In this document: piece after piece, positions 47,525 through 56,208 of the stretch
Layout of the letters: every line of letters starts with the position of its first letter
Numbering within the stretch: the first letter of the stretch is position 1
Assembly (NCBI GenBank): GCA_036401375.1
Contig: DASWVB010000004.1
Coordinates: 6,938-70,937 of the forward strand
Source of the DNA: DASWUZ01 sp036401375
GTDB taxonomy: Bacteria; Acidobacteriota; Terriglobia; Terriglobales; Acidobacteriaceae
DNA length: 64,000 nt
Direction: 5' to 3'
Notes under the pieces: generated by a model
What the model saw: only the letters and a program-made list of their open reading frames with translations
What the model was told of the DNA's origin: nothing
Database searches by the model: none
Translations under genes and position numbers: made by a program

Positions 47525-48802
47525 CTATGGGTTGAATCTATCCGGCCATCGCCACCGGGAGACGAAGTAGGGCTTCTCGTCCTCGTAAACTTTAGCCAGC
47601 TTCTCGACGCGTTGCTCGGCGGCGAATGCGTCCAGATTCGCGATCTCCTGCGCGTAAGAAGCGACCCAGCCCAGGTACAACGGAGTAAGTGCTCCAAGTA
47701 GATGAGTGCGGCTCAATGTTCTAAGTCGATAAGCAAGCGCGAAATCGTAGATGATTCTCGCCCAGAGCGCGTCCGGTATGCGGAACTGCTCCGGAGTTAA
47801 GCGTCCGAGCCGCTTGATCTCGAGGAGTGTGACTGGCGGCAATACCAGCGCCCACACCTGCTGCAGGTTTCGCGATCCAAGGTTGAACGCCTCGAGCATC
47901 GACCGCACATCGAGCGCGCCTGCAGACTTGGCACCTGGATCGATACGATCCACTGTTGCCCCCAGCGTCAGCCCGGCCTGTGAGCCACGCACACGCTGCC
48001 AGACAACGGGATTTCTCTCGGCATCGTTGAAGATCGAGCCCACCAGCAGACCCAGAACAGTTGGCAGATCGAGACCCTCGTTCTGCGCACCATGCCTGCC
48101 GTCCAGGTGCACCTGAGCCACGATGCTGTCGCTCAGCGCGGCCTCGGTCGCGGGCCAGATCGCAGCCTGGTCGTCTTCAACTTCCGTGCCCCGGGCACGC
48201 CGGCGACCCAGTCGAGTCAGCAGCGAGGTTGTGACTCCAAAGTCGGGGCCCAGCGGATATCGAACCCTGCGGCCATACAGAGCGCGGCTGAGCGGGTACA
48301 GGATGCCGCTGTTCAGAAGCCCCTCGAACTTGCTGGGCGCATACAGTGGCATGGTCAGCTCAGCGCGCCCGTCCATTAAGGGCTCGAGGAGCAGCGTGAT
48401 CGAGTGCACATCAAATGCGGCAAGGTCAGGTGAAAGGATGGCGCACGCGCCGGCGCCCATCTGTATGGCCAGGTCCGCGAGGCGAGCGTAAGCCGGTGCA
48501 AGACCTAGCCAGGGAACCGTCGATGCCGCTCCGTGACTTAGCGTGTATTCGACGGCACGAAGCGAACCGAGTTCTCCCGCCGGCTCTGACAAGGTCGACA
48601 GCTCACCCGTACCTTCAATTCCGGGATAGGCGACCACACACCTTATAGATGGATGAGTAGAGCGAAACTCGTCGCGGATGTCGGCGACGCGCTCATGCAG
48701 CAGTGTTCCCTGCGTAGGTGCCGGAACCCCGATGAGTACGTCGGCTGAGCCAGCTGTGTCACCGGAGGGTCGAGTCTCTTGTGCTGCTTCGAGATTAGCC
48801 AT
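47525..48802 (-). CDS. GT81-like glycosyltransferase with degraded DxD motif
   Basis: A 425-residue GT-A-fold protein related to glucosyl-3-phosphoglycerate and glucosylglycerate synthases. The region around residues 112-190, including LSPDLAAFD, LLLEPLMDGRAELTMPLYAP, GILYPLSRALYGRRVRYPLG and PDFGV, parallels GT81 enzymes, where the same place reads DSDL and GGDFGFSG. Here the metal-binding DxD has become S-P-D. The C-terminal half is helical (WRWPDRFNP at the end). ATG at 48802. Gene is 25 bp after treS-mak on the same strand. It may make a compatible solute or be a non-catalytic partner; by-eye homology. Confidence 0.7.
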   Translation of the reverse strand: MANLEAAQETRPSGDTAGSADVLIGVPAPTQGTLLHERVADIRDEFRSTHPSIRCVVAYPGIEGTGELSTLSEPAGELGSLRAVEYTLSHGAASTVPWLGLAPAYARLADLAIQMGAGACAILSPDLAAFDVHSITLLLEPLMDGRAELTMPLYAPSKFEGLLNSGILYPLSRALYGRRVRYPLGPDFGVTTSLLTRLGRRRARGTEVEDDQAAIWPATEAALSDSIVAQVHLDGRHGAQNEGLDLPTVLGLLVGSIFNDAERNPVVWQRVRGSQAGLTLGATVDRIDPGAKSAGALDVRSMLEAFNLGSRNLQQVWALVLPPVTLLEIKRLGRLTPEQFRIPDALWARIIYDFALAYRLRTLSRTHLLGALTPLYLGWVASYAQEIANLDAFAAEQRVEKLAKVYEDEKPYFVSRWRWPDRFNP

Positions 48803-48827
48803 CAATCCTTTTCTTTCAGCGAAGCTG

Positions 48828-51800
48828 CTATTCCGAGAGCGAGAGTATTCCCTTGATCGGGATACCTACCCACGCCGGCCGGTTGTTTAATTCATAAGTC
48901 AATTCGTAAAGCGCCTTATCGAGCACGTATCCATCAAGCATCTTCTGGAAGGCTTGCGGCTCTTCTGGTACTACATCGGATCCAGCGACCGTCTCGCGAT
49001 AGGCACGTAGAAACTCTGCACCCACAGCCTCATCCCACAGCCTCGCCCACGGCTCCAGCTGCTCGTAGTCTTCAGGACGGCGGCTCGTGTACTTCATCAG
49101 CGCCGCGAACGCCGCGTACGTGAAAGAACGCAGCATGCCCGCTACGTCCTTGAGCGGTGATTGCTTCGCCCTGCGCTCTGCCAGGGTCCGCGCCGGCTCA
49201 CCCTCAAAGTCAAGGATGACAAAGTCTGACCGCACCCGCAGCACCTGCCCAAGGTGGTAGTCCCCATGCACTCGCGTCTTCAGGGTACGAACGTCGAGGG
49301 CGCCTAGCTGCCGCAGCCTGTCGAAGATGATTCTCCGTCGGCTCAATACAAGGCCGGCTGACTCGACGACGTCGTCCGGCAGCTGCGAGAGACTCTCCTT
49401 TAAAAGGTCAAATGAGATGGCCGCATGATCCACGAGGTCTTTGCCAAGCGATTGGAAGTCTTCGGGAGTAAAAACAACGGGCGAAAAGGCCTCGTTCGAT
49501 GATGGCCTTGCGAGCGCAAGGTGTAACTCACCAGTACGACGTCCTAGTACCGCCGCCGCATCAAGGTAAATGCCTGCATGCTCGCGCGCGACCTGCTCGC
49601 GAAAGGCTGCACTCGCCGGCATGACGGAGTGCGCGCAAGCCTCGTAGTAACGGTCGAGCTCTTCGAGTGTCCATTGCCAGCCGTCTCCCTCGTTGGACAC
49701 TAACCCTTGCAGCATTGCAAACGTCTGTGTCCTGTCCGCGTCGCTCGCCGGAGTTATAGCACCCGTGAGCTCGTGGGCGCGGTACTCTATAGCTCCACCA
49801 AAAGGGGCTGTATGAGCGAAGGTAGTAAATTCCGTCAGGTATTTACCTATCTCGGTATCGGGATTGGGCCCAGCCTGTTGCCGGCGGAACAGCTTCATGA
49901 TGAGGCGGTCGCTAAAGAAGATAGAGGTATTGCTTTGCTCAGCCGAGCCTCGCCTGGCCTGCAACAACTCCGGTTGGGGTCCCTCTAAGCTCTCCAGGAT
50001 GCTGCTCCGCAAACCACGGATCACGCCGTTCCGAGTCGGTATCTCGGAGGACTGTTCCATCATGCTGAGCAGAGCCTTGCAGCAGCGATCGTCGAAGATC
50101 CCATCATGCAGGACGCCAAGTCCCGAGGGAAGGTTTAGCAGCGTCAGGATTGCGCCTGAACTGTGTGCCCGCAGGTTATCCATGTCGCCGCCAGATGTGG
50201 TGGCGAGCGGCAACAGGTAGGTGTCCGGCGCGCCCGCACTATAGCTGACCTCGACCAGCGCCAACGCAAACTGTTCCGCCGCACAAGTGCCCCAATCAAT
50301 GATCTTTGTGTCTTTGATCTTGCGTGACTTTCCACCATACCAGCGCTGACGCTGTATATACTCCGGCAATATTTCCGCTTCTATCCTGCTCGCGTTCTCT
50401 CCGTCGAGCAGTCCCTCCCAGTCCGCGAGTCCGGAGACATGAAGACTTGTACCGTCGATCGGCTCCGCTGGTACCTCCTTTTCGGGCGCGGGCCGCAGTT
50501 CCAGCCATAAAAAGCCATATGGCCCGAGAGTAAGTGGATATGGCTGGCTGGTAATTGGAGGAAACTCCACGTAGCCGAGCATTTCTACCGGTATCTTGCA
50601 CTCCAATCCAGGTAGGTCAAGCTGCACCGGCTGAGCAAAGCGGGAGAGGTTCGCGACGCAAAGCACCTGCTCACCTTCAAACTCGCGGATGTAAGCTAAT
50701 ATCTTCCGGTTAGCGGGATTAAGGAACTTTAATGACCCCCGGCCAAAGACGCGGAAGAGCTTGCGGAGCGCAATCATGTTGCGCATCCAGTTCAGCAGCG
50801 AGGACTGGTCGCTCTGCTGCGCCTCTACATTAATTGCCTCGTAGCCCCACACCGGATCCATGACGACGGGACTATAGAGGCGAGCAGGATTTGCGCGCGA
50901 AAACCCCGCGTTGCGGTCCCCTGACCACTGCATCGGAGTGCGCACTCCGTTCCGGTCTCCCAGGTAGATGTTGTCGCCCATTCCAATCTCGTCGCCGTAG
51001 TAGATGATCGGAGTTCCGGGAAAGGAAAATAGCAGACTATTGAGTAACTCGATACGACGCCGGTTATTATCGACCAGCGGAGCGAGGCGGCGACGAATAC
51101 CTATGTTAATCCGCATGCGCGGATCAGCGCTGTAGGCCAAGTACATATAATCGCGCTCGTCGTCCGTGACCATCTCGAGCGTCAATTCATCATGATTTCT
51201 GAGGAAGAGGCCCCATTGGCAGTTATCTGGAATATCCGGCGTCTGGGCCATGATGTCAGTGATGGGCAACCGGTCCTCCTGACGCAGCGCCATGTAAATG
51301 CGGGGCATCAGCGGAAAGTGGAAGGCCATGTGACACTCGTCACCATCGCCGAAGTAGGGGCGGACGTCCGTCGGCCACTGGTTGGCTTCAGCGAGTATCA
51401 GCCGGCTTCCATATTCGGCATCTATCTCCGCACGAATTCGCTTCATTACAGCATGCGTCTCCGGCAGGTTTTCGCACGTAGTACCTTCGCGCTCTACCAG
51501 GTACGGGATTGCGTCGATGCGCAGCCCGTCGACGCCCATATCGAGCCAGTGCCGCATCACCTTGATAACTTCTTCAATCACCCGCGGATGATCGTAGTTA
51601 AGGTCAGGCTGGTGAGAGAAGAACCTGTGCCAGTAGTAGGCCTTCGCGACCGGGTCCCAGGTCCAGTTCGACTTCTCAGTGTCGGTGAAGATGATGCGTG
51701 CGTCGGAGTACTTCTGATCCGTATCGCTCCACACATAAAAATCGCGCTCCGAAGAGCCAGGAGGAGCAAGTCTAGCCGCTTGAAACCAGGGATGCTGGTC

Positions 51801-52118
51801 CGAGGTGTGGTTGATAACCAGCTCGATCATCACCTGAAGACCGCGGTCATGCGCCGCCTCCAGAAATGCCTTAAAATCATCCAGCGTGCCATAGCTGGGA
51901 TTTACACCTATATAGTCCTGAATGTCGTAGCCGTCGTCGCGCAACGGCGACGGGAAGAAGGGCAGCAGCCAGATGCAGGTTACGCCCAGATCCTGCAGGT
52001 AATCGAGCTTGGTAAGCAGCCCTGGAAAATCACCGATGCCATCGTTGTTGCTGTCAGCGAATGCACGGACGTGTAACTCATAAATGATGGCGTCCTTGTA
52101 CCAGAGCGGATCAGACAT
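48828..52118 (-). CDS. treS: Trehalose synthase-maltokinase fusion (TreS-Mak)
   Basis: A 1096-residue cytosolic fusion. Residues 1 to about 545 are a GH13 trehalose synthase interconverting maltose and trehalose (DPLWYKDAIIYELHVRAFAD; DGLRIDAIPYLVEREGT with the nucleophile near 200; ILAEANQWPTD; FLRNHDELTLEMV). From about 600 comes maltokinase, which makes maltose 1-phosphate from ATP: YIQRQRWYGGKSRKIKDTKI, then HGDYHLGQVLR near 952 and FVILDFEGEPART. The product is the donor for GlgE just upstream. Other starts at 52151 and 52166 are possible; AGGCGGG before 52118 favours that one. Overlapping or very close to the glgE stop. Confidence 0.94.
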   Translation of the reverse strand: MSDPLWYKDAIIYELHVRAFADSNNDGIGDFPGLLTKLDYLQDLGVTCIWLLPFFPSPLRDDGYDIQDYIGVNPSYGTLDDFKAFLEAAHDRGLQVMIELVINHTSDQHPWFQAARLAPPGSSERDFYVWSDTDQKYSDARIIFTDTEKSNWTWDPVAKAYYWHRFFSHQPDLNYDHPRVIEEVIKVMRHWLDMGVDGLRIDAIPYLVEREGTTCENLPETHAVMKRIRAEIDAEYGSRLILAEANQWPTDVRPYFGDGDECHMAFHFPLMPRIYMALRQEDRLPITDIMAQTPDIPDNCQWGLFLRNHDELTLEMVTDDERDYMYLAYSADPRMRINIGIRRRLAPLVDNNRRRIELLNSLLFSFPGTPIIYYGDEIGMGDNIYLGDRNGVRTPMQWSGDRNAGFSRANPARLYSPVVMDPVWGYEAINVEAQQSDQSSLLNWMRNMIALRKLFRVFGRGSLKFLNPANRKILAYIREFEGEQVLCVANLSRFAQPVQLDLPGLECKIPVEMLGYVEFPPITSQPYPLTLGPYGFLWLELRPAPEKEVPAEPIDGTSLHVSGLADWEGLLDGENASRIEAEILPEYIQRQRWYGGKSRKIKDTKIIDWGTCAAEQFALALVEVSYSAGAPDTYLLPLATTSGGDMDNLRAHSSGAILTLLNLPSGLGVLHDGIFDDRCCKALLSMMEQSSEIPTRNGVIRGLRSSILESLEGPQPELLQARRGSAEQSNTSIFFSDRLIMKLFRRQQAGPNPDTEIGKYLTEFTTFAHTAPFGGAIEYRAHELTGAITPASDADRTQTFAMLQGLVSNEGDGWQWTLEELDRYYEACAHSVMPASAAFREQVAREHAGIYLDAAAVLGRRTGELHLALARPSSNEAFSPVVFTPEDFQSLGKDLVDHAAISFDLLKESLSQLPDDVVESAGLVLSRRRIIFDRLRQLGALDVRTLKTRVHGDYHLGQVLRVRSDFVILDFEGEPARTLAERRAKQSPLKDVAGMLRSFTYAAFAALMKYTSRRPEDYEQLEPWARLWDEAVGAEFLRAYRETVAGSDVVPEEPQAFQKMLDGYVLDKALYELTYELNNRPAWVGIPIKGILSLSE

Positions 52119-52155
52119 GCTGCCCGCCTGCTTCAGACGCCGCTTTTCCATCGGG

Positions 52156-54150
52156 CTACTTGCCATTCTTTGAACTCGCAATCGTCTGGCCGCCCGAGGG
52201 CAGCAGAAGTATGTGGGCGGGCAGCGCCGCCGGAGACAACTGCAGGTAATTACGCGCGCCATACCAGCTATATACCGAGCCGGTTAGCAAATCTTCTACC
52301 TGGTAAGTGGTGTCTGCCGGCTGGAATATAGCGGGAAGGTCAAGGGTCACCCATCCTGATTGAGTATTCACGGGGTCCAGGTTGACTGCAGTTACAATCA
52401 CGCTCTCGCCATTGGCGGTAGCCTTGCTGTAGCAGATCAGGTAGGGGTTGTCCGTGGGGTGAAAGGTAAGCCGCTCGTTCGACTGCAGAGCCCTATGTGC
52501 CTTCCGTATACCATTCACCTGTGATATCAGGCTGCCCAGGCTCTCCGGCGCCTCGATGTCCCAGTGCTTCAGCTCATACTTCTCCGAGTTGAGGTACTCT
52601 TCGCCCCCTGGTTTGAACGGAGTACTTTCCTGCAGCTCGTAGGCGGCTCCATATATTCCGTAGCTTGCTCCCAGAGTAGCAGCCAATATGAGCCTGGCGG
52701 CGAAGGCAGGTCGCCCTCCGCTCTGCAGCGGCTCAGGCAGGATGTCGGGTGTATTCGGCCAGAGGTTTGGCCCGAAGTACTCCTTCACGTCCGTCGCAGT
52801 CAGTTCAGTTAGATACTCCGTCAGCTCTTCTTTCGTGTTCCGCCAGGAGAAGTAAGTATAAGACTGCGTAAATCCGAGCTTGGCCAGACGCTGCATGACG
52901 CGAGGGCGGGTAAAGGCCTCCGCGAGAAAGAGAACGTCAGGATGGGCGCTCTTTATCTCCGGAATTACCCACTCCCAGAAGGGAAATGCCTTGGTATGCG
53001 GGTTATCGACCCGGAATATCTTGACACCCTCTCCGATCCAGTAAAGAAATACATCGCGAAGACCATCCCACAAGCTCACCCAATCCGAGGTCTCGAAATC
53101 GAGCGGATAGATGTCCTGGTACTTCTTGGGCGGATTTTCAGCGTATTGAATGGAGCCATCGGCACGCTTTCGGAACCACCCAGGATGGCGGGTGACCCAG
53201 GGATGATCTGGAGCGCACTGAAAGGCGATGTCGAGAGCAACCTCGAGCCCCAGCAGTGCCGCTTTCTCGAGCAGGCTGCGAAACTCCGCCAGTGTGCCCA
53301 GTTGGGGATGAATGGCCGTGTGTCCGCCCAGCTCGGAACCTATGGCCCACGGGCTGCCTACATCCCCGGGTTCGGCTAGTACAGAATTATTCTTACCCTT
53401 GCGAAAGCTCTGTCCAATGGGATGGATAGGCGGAAAGTAGACGACATCGAAGCCTAGCTCGACTACGTAGGGCAGGTGGGCCTCGCAGTCCGAGAAGGTG
53501 CCGTGTCTGCCAGGGACCGGAGAGCTAGATCGCGGAAAAAATTCATACCACGAGGAGAAGCGCGCCTTCTCACGATCTACAGTGACGACTAACTCCTTCT
53601 CGTAGCGCGTCGTCAACTTGTCGTTCGGATATTGAGCCACCAGCTCGGCTATACCAGGGTCCATCGCCAGCGTTCCCTGCTTGGCGCTCGATCCTTCATC
53701 AACGATCAGCCGCGCCCACTCGAGCAGCTTCGCGCGATCGGGGCCTTTCGCGAGCTTCGCCGTTTCGGCGAGCAGGTTGGCTCCGTTTTTGAGATCGACT
53801 GTAACGTTCTGATCCGCCTCAATGCGCTTCTTGAGGTCCGATTGCCAGGTACCGAAGTGGTCGACACGGCCTGACACGGTATAAATGTAACGACCTTGTT
53901 CAAGCACGGGAAAAGCGCCGCGCCAGCGATCGTTGCCCAGCGGCTTCATCGGCACCGTATGCCAGTCCCGTTCGTTCTCACGCTTATAGAGCAGCTTCGC
54001 CTCTACCTGGTCGTGACCATCGGCGAAGACATCGGCTTCAACTATCAGATTGTCTCCAACGATACGTTTCACCGGAAAGCGTCCCGAGTCGATCTCCGGC
54101 TTCACACCCTCGATCACGACCCGTCTTCTTCCCTCTGCCGGCTTGCTCAT
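52156..54150 (-). CDS. glgE: Alpha-1,4-glucan:maltose-1-phosphate maltosyltransferase GlgE
   Basis: A 664-residue GH13_3 enzyme that extends alpha-1,4-glucans from maltose 1-phosphate. N-terminal beta domain with RVVIEGVKPEIDSGRFPVKR and GNDRWRGAFPVLEQGRYIYT; barrel with FPRSSSPVPGRHGTFSDCEA, VYFPPIHPIGQSFRKGKNN, the nucleophile in KIFRVDNPHTKAFPFWEWVI (around 380), LAEAFTRPRV and FTQSYTYFSWRN. C-terminal domain closes with an ILLLPSGG end. ATG at 54150 is used; a TTG three codons upstream is in frame. Together with TreS-Mak it forms the GlgE pathway; the branching enzyme GlgB is not in the window. Confidence 0.95.
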   Translation of the reverse strand: MSKPAEGRRRVVIEGVKPEIDSGRFPVKRIVGDNLIVEADVFADGHDQVEAKLLYKRENERDWHTVPMKPLGNDRWRGAFPVLEQGRYIYTVSGRVDHFGTWQSDLKKRIEADQNVTVDLKNGANLLAETAKLAKGPDRAKLLEWARLIVDEGSSAKQGTLAMDPGIAELVAQYPNDKLTTRYEKELVVTVDREKARFSSWYEFFPRSSSPVPGRHGTFSDCEAHLPYVVELGFDVVYFPPIHPIGQSFRKGKNNSVLAEPGDVGSPWAIGSELGGHTAIHPQLGTLAEFRSLLEKAALLGLEVALDIAFQCAPDHPWVTRHPGWFRKRADGSIQYAENPPKKYQDIYPLDFETSDWVSLWDGLRDVFLYWIGEGVKIFRVDNPHTKAFPFWEWVIPEIKSAHPDVLFLAEAFTRPRVMQRLAKLGFTQSYTYFSWRNTKEELTEYLTELTATDVKEYFGPNLWPNTPDILPEPLQSGGRPAFAARLILAATLGASYGIYGAAYELQESTPFKPGGEEYLNSEKYELKHWDIEAPESLGSLISQVNGIRKAHRALQSNERLTFHPTDNPYLICYSKATANGESVIVTAVNLDPVNTQSGWVTLDLPAIFQPADTTYQVEDLLTGSVYSWYGARNYLQLSPAALPAHILLLPSGGQTIASSKNGK

Positions 54151-54180
54151 CTCGCCCAATTCCCTCTCCCGCGCTCCGGC

Positions 54181-55578
54181 CTATACAAATTTCTGCAGCA
54201 GATTGTTCAGCGACTCTGCCAGCGTTGGATGCGAGAAAATTCCATCGCGCAGTGCCGTGTAGGGCAGCTTGCCCATCATGGCGATCTGGATCAGCGACGC
54301 CGTCTCCCCGCCATACACCCCCAGGATGGCGGCGCCCAGGATGAGTTCCGTGTCCGCGTCGACGATCATTTTCATGACGCCCCGCGACTCGTCCATCTCG
54401 AGCGCCCGCGCCACGGAGCTCATCGGCATCTTTGCCACCTTGATCTTAAGTCCCTGCTTGCGCGCCTCAGCTTCCGTCAAACCGATCCGCCCCAGCTCCG
54501 GGTCGATGAAGACCGTATAAGGCAACATGCGCCCCGCCTTGCTCAGCTGCTTGCCTTCCAGCAGATTGCCTCGCACGATTCTAAAGTCGTCATAAGAGAT
54601 GTGGGTGAAGGCAGGTCCACCCTTCACATCGCCCAGCGCATAGATGCCAGGGGCGGTGGTCTCAAGCCGGTCATCGACTTTGATCGCTCCATGCTCGTCG
54701 GCATCGATGCCTGCGGCCTTGAGGTTCAGACGCCCAGTGTTAGGGGTGCGCCCGGCGGCCAGCAGCAGATGAGAGCCGGTCAGAGTACACGGCCCTGAAT
54801 CCTGCCGGACGTTCATCTGGATTTGCCCGTCGGCCCGCTGCGATACCTGCTCGACCGAGGCACTCAGCAGCACCTCGATGCCGTCCTCTATAAGTATCTT
54901 GCGAACCTCTTCCGCGATGTCCTGATCTTCGCGCGTCAGCAGCTGCTGGCTCTTCTGCACAATTGTGACGCGGCTGCCAAAGCGGCGGAACATCTGCGAA
55001 AACTCAACTCCGACATAGCCGCCGCCCAGCACCAGCAGGTGATCCGGCACCTCGTCCAGCTCCATGATGGACACGTTGTCCAGGCAGGGAACGCCGCTGA
55101 GCCCCTGCACATCCGGTGGCTGGTTTCGAAGTCCGGTGTTGATGAAGATCAGCTCCGACGTGAGGTCTCTCTCACTGCTGAGATCATTTGGCGCCACGCG
55201 CACCGTATGAGGATCGACAAAGCTGCCCGCACCGAAGATCAGGTCTATGCCCGCCGTGGTCTCGAGCCTCTTCTGGTTGCTGCCCCGCGACTTCTGCACC
55301 ATGGCCCGCTTACGCTCGCGAACACGGCCCAGATCAAGACCGATGGGCCCTGTTCGAACACCAAAGTCAACGCCCCGCCTGGCCAGGTATGCCACCCGCG
55401 CGCTCGCAACCATGGTCTTCGTGGGCGTACAGCCATCGTTGATGCATGTGCCACCGACGTGCGTACTTTCGATTACGGCGACGGTCTTGCCGGCTGCTGC
55501 GAGGGCAGCGGCGAGAGGGTTGCCGGCCTGGCCGGAGCCGAGAACGATCGCATCGTATCGCCTGGATTCAAAGGTCAA
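54181..55578 (-). CDS. FAD/NAD-dependent disulfide oxidoreductase (mercuric reductase/lipoamide dehydrogenase family)
   Basis: A 465-residue flavoprotein. FAD motif YDAIVLGSGQAGNPLAAALA (8-27), redox-active C45-x4-C50 in GGTCINDGCTPTK, NAD motif LLVLGGGYVGVEFSQMFRRF, and FAD motif GIYALGDVKGGPAFTH. The C-terminal dimer domain lacks the vicinal cysteines of mercuric reductase and the usual His-Glu pair of lipoamide dehydrogenase is not evident, so substrate is open. It starts with TTG, supported by GAGG seven bases upstream; the frame has no ATG before the FAD motif. First gene of the GlgE operon, 30 bp upstream of glgE. Confidence 0.88.
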   Translation of the reverse strand: MTFESRRYDAIVLGSGQAGNPLAAALAAAGKTVAVIESTHVGGTCINDGCTPTKTMVASARVAYLARRGVDFGVRTGPIGLDLGRVRERKRAMVQKSRGSNQKRLETTAGIDLIFGAGSFVDPHTVRVAPNDLSSERDLTSELIFINTGLRNQPPDVQGLSGVPCLDNVSIMELDEVPDHLLVLGGGYVGVEFSQMFRRFGSRVTIVQKSQQLLTREDQDIAEEVRKILIEDGIEVLLSASVEQVSQRADGQIQMNVRQDSGPCTLTGSHLLLAAGRTPNTGRLNLKAAGIDADEHGAIKVDDRLETTAPGIYALGDVKGGPAFTHISYDDFRIVRGNLLEGKQLSKAGRMLPYTVFIDPELGRIGLTEAEARKQGLKIKVAKMPMSSVARALEMDESRGVMKMIVDADTELILGAAILGVYGGETASLIQIAMMGKLPYTALRDGIFSHPTLAESLNNLLQKFV

Positions 55579-55614
55579 CGAGAAACCTCAAGATCGACGG
55601 AGCACCCCAAGGGC

Positions 55615-55656
55615 GCTGCCACTTCATTTTACGAAGCTGCCACTTCATTTTACGAA
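55615..55656. repeat. Perfect 21-bp tandem duplication
   Basis: The 21-base unit GCTGCCACTTCATTTTACGAA occurs at 55615-55635 and again at 55636-55656. Written as short parts: GCTGCCACTTC and ATTTTACGAA. The second copy contains the stop codon of the DUF4126 gene (55645-55647), the first repeats it just after. Confidence 0.9.
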
Positions 55657-56163
55657 GTAGTAGAAATCCTGCGTATGCACGATCGACACGAAGCGGGAGA
55701 CGGTGAAGAGCCCGACACAGATGGTGATCACATCCTCGGTGAGGGCGACGGGAAGATCGGGCAGATGGCGCTCGTGAGTGAGCCAGCGCCGCACATGGTA
55801 TCCGAGCAGGCCGCCGGCGACGCCCCCAAGTCCGCCAAGCAGCGCGCCCGGCAGCACCGCCATCGCTGCCGTGATGCAGAGCGCTGAGCCGCAGAGGGCT
55901 CCGCTCAGGAAGCGGACCGCGAGAGGGCCGGGCTGATTGCGCCCTGGAATGTTTGCCAGTTTGTCAGCTACCAGCTCACCGAGAGCAAGCAGAAAGAAGA
56001 CGATCAAAGCGATTGTGCTGTGAAGAAAGCTGAGCCGGGAGTGATGCAGCTCAAGCCAGCCCAGATGGGCCCCCCAGCAGATGATCGCCGGGCCGGTCAT
56101 CGATCTAAGCCCGCACACCAGGCCGATAACGAGCGCCAGGAGCAAGACGGTAGTCAGGGTCAT
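55645..56163 (-). CDS. DUF4126 membrane protein
   Basis: A 172-residue inner-membrane protein from the ATG at 56163, where CTGGAGA is a fair ribosome-binding site; an ATG at 56184 is also in frame. Four or five hydrophobic segments: TVLLLALVIGLVCGLRSMTG, STIALIVFFLLALGELVADK, FLSGALCGSALCITAAMAVL, ALLGGLGGVAGGLLGYHVRR and EDVITICVGLFTVSRFV. The GLRSMTGPA and ELVADKL motifs are those of DUF4126. Function unknown. Ends inside a tandem duplication. Confidence 0.82.
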   Translation of the reverse strand: MTLTTVLLLALVIGLVCGLRSMTGPAIICWGAHLGWLELHHSRLSFLHSTIALIVFFLLALGELVADKLANIPGRNQPGPLAVRFLSGALCGSALCITAAMAVLPGALLGGLGGVAGGLLGYHVRRWLTHERHLPDLPVALTEDVITICVGLFTVSRFVSIVHTQDFYYFVK

Positions 56164-56208
56164 GATTGTCTCCAGGGAAATCACTACGCATGCAATGAAA
56201 CCTCGAGT

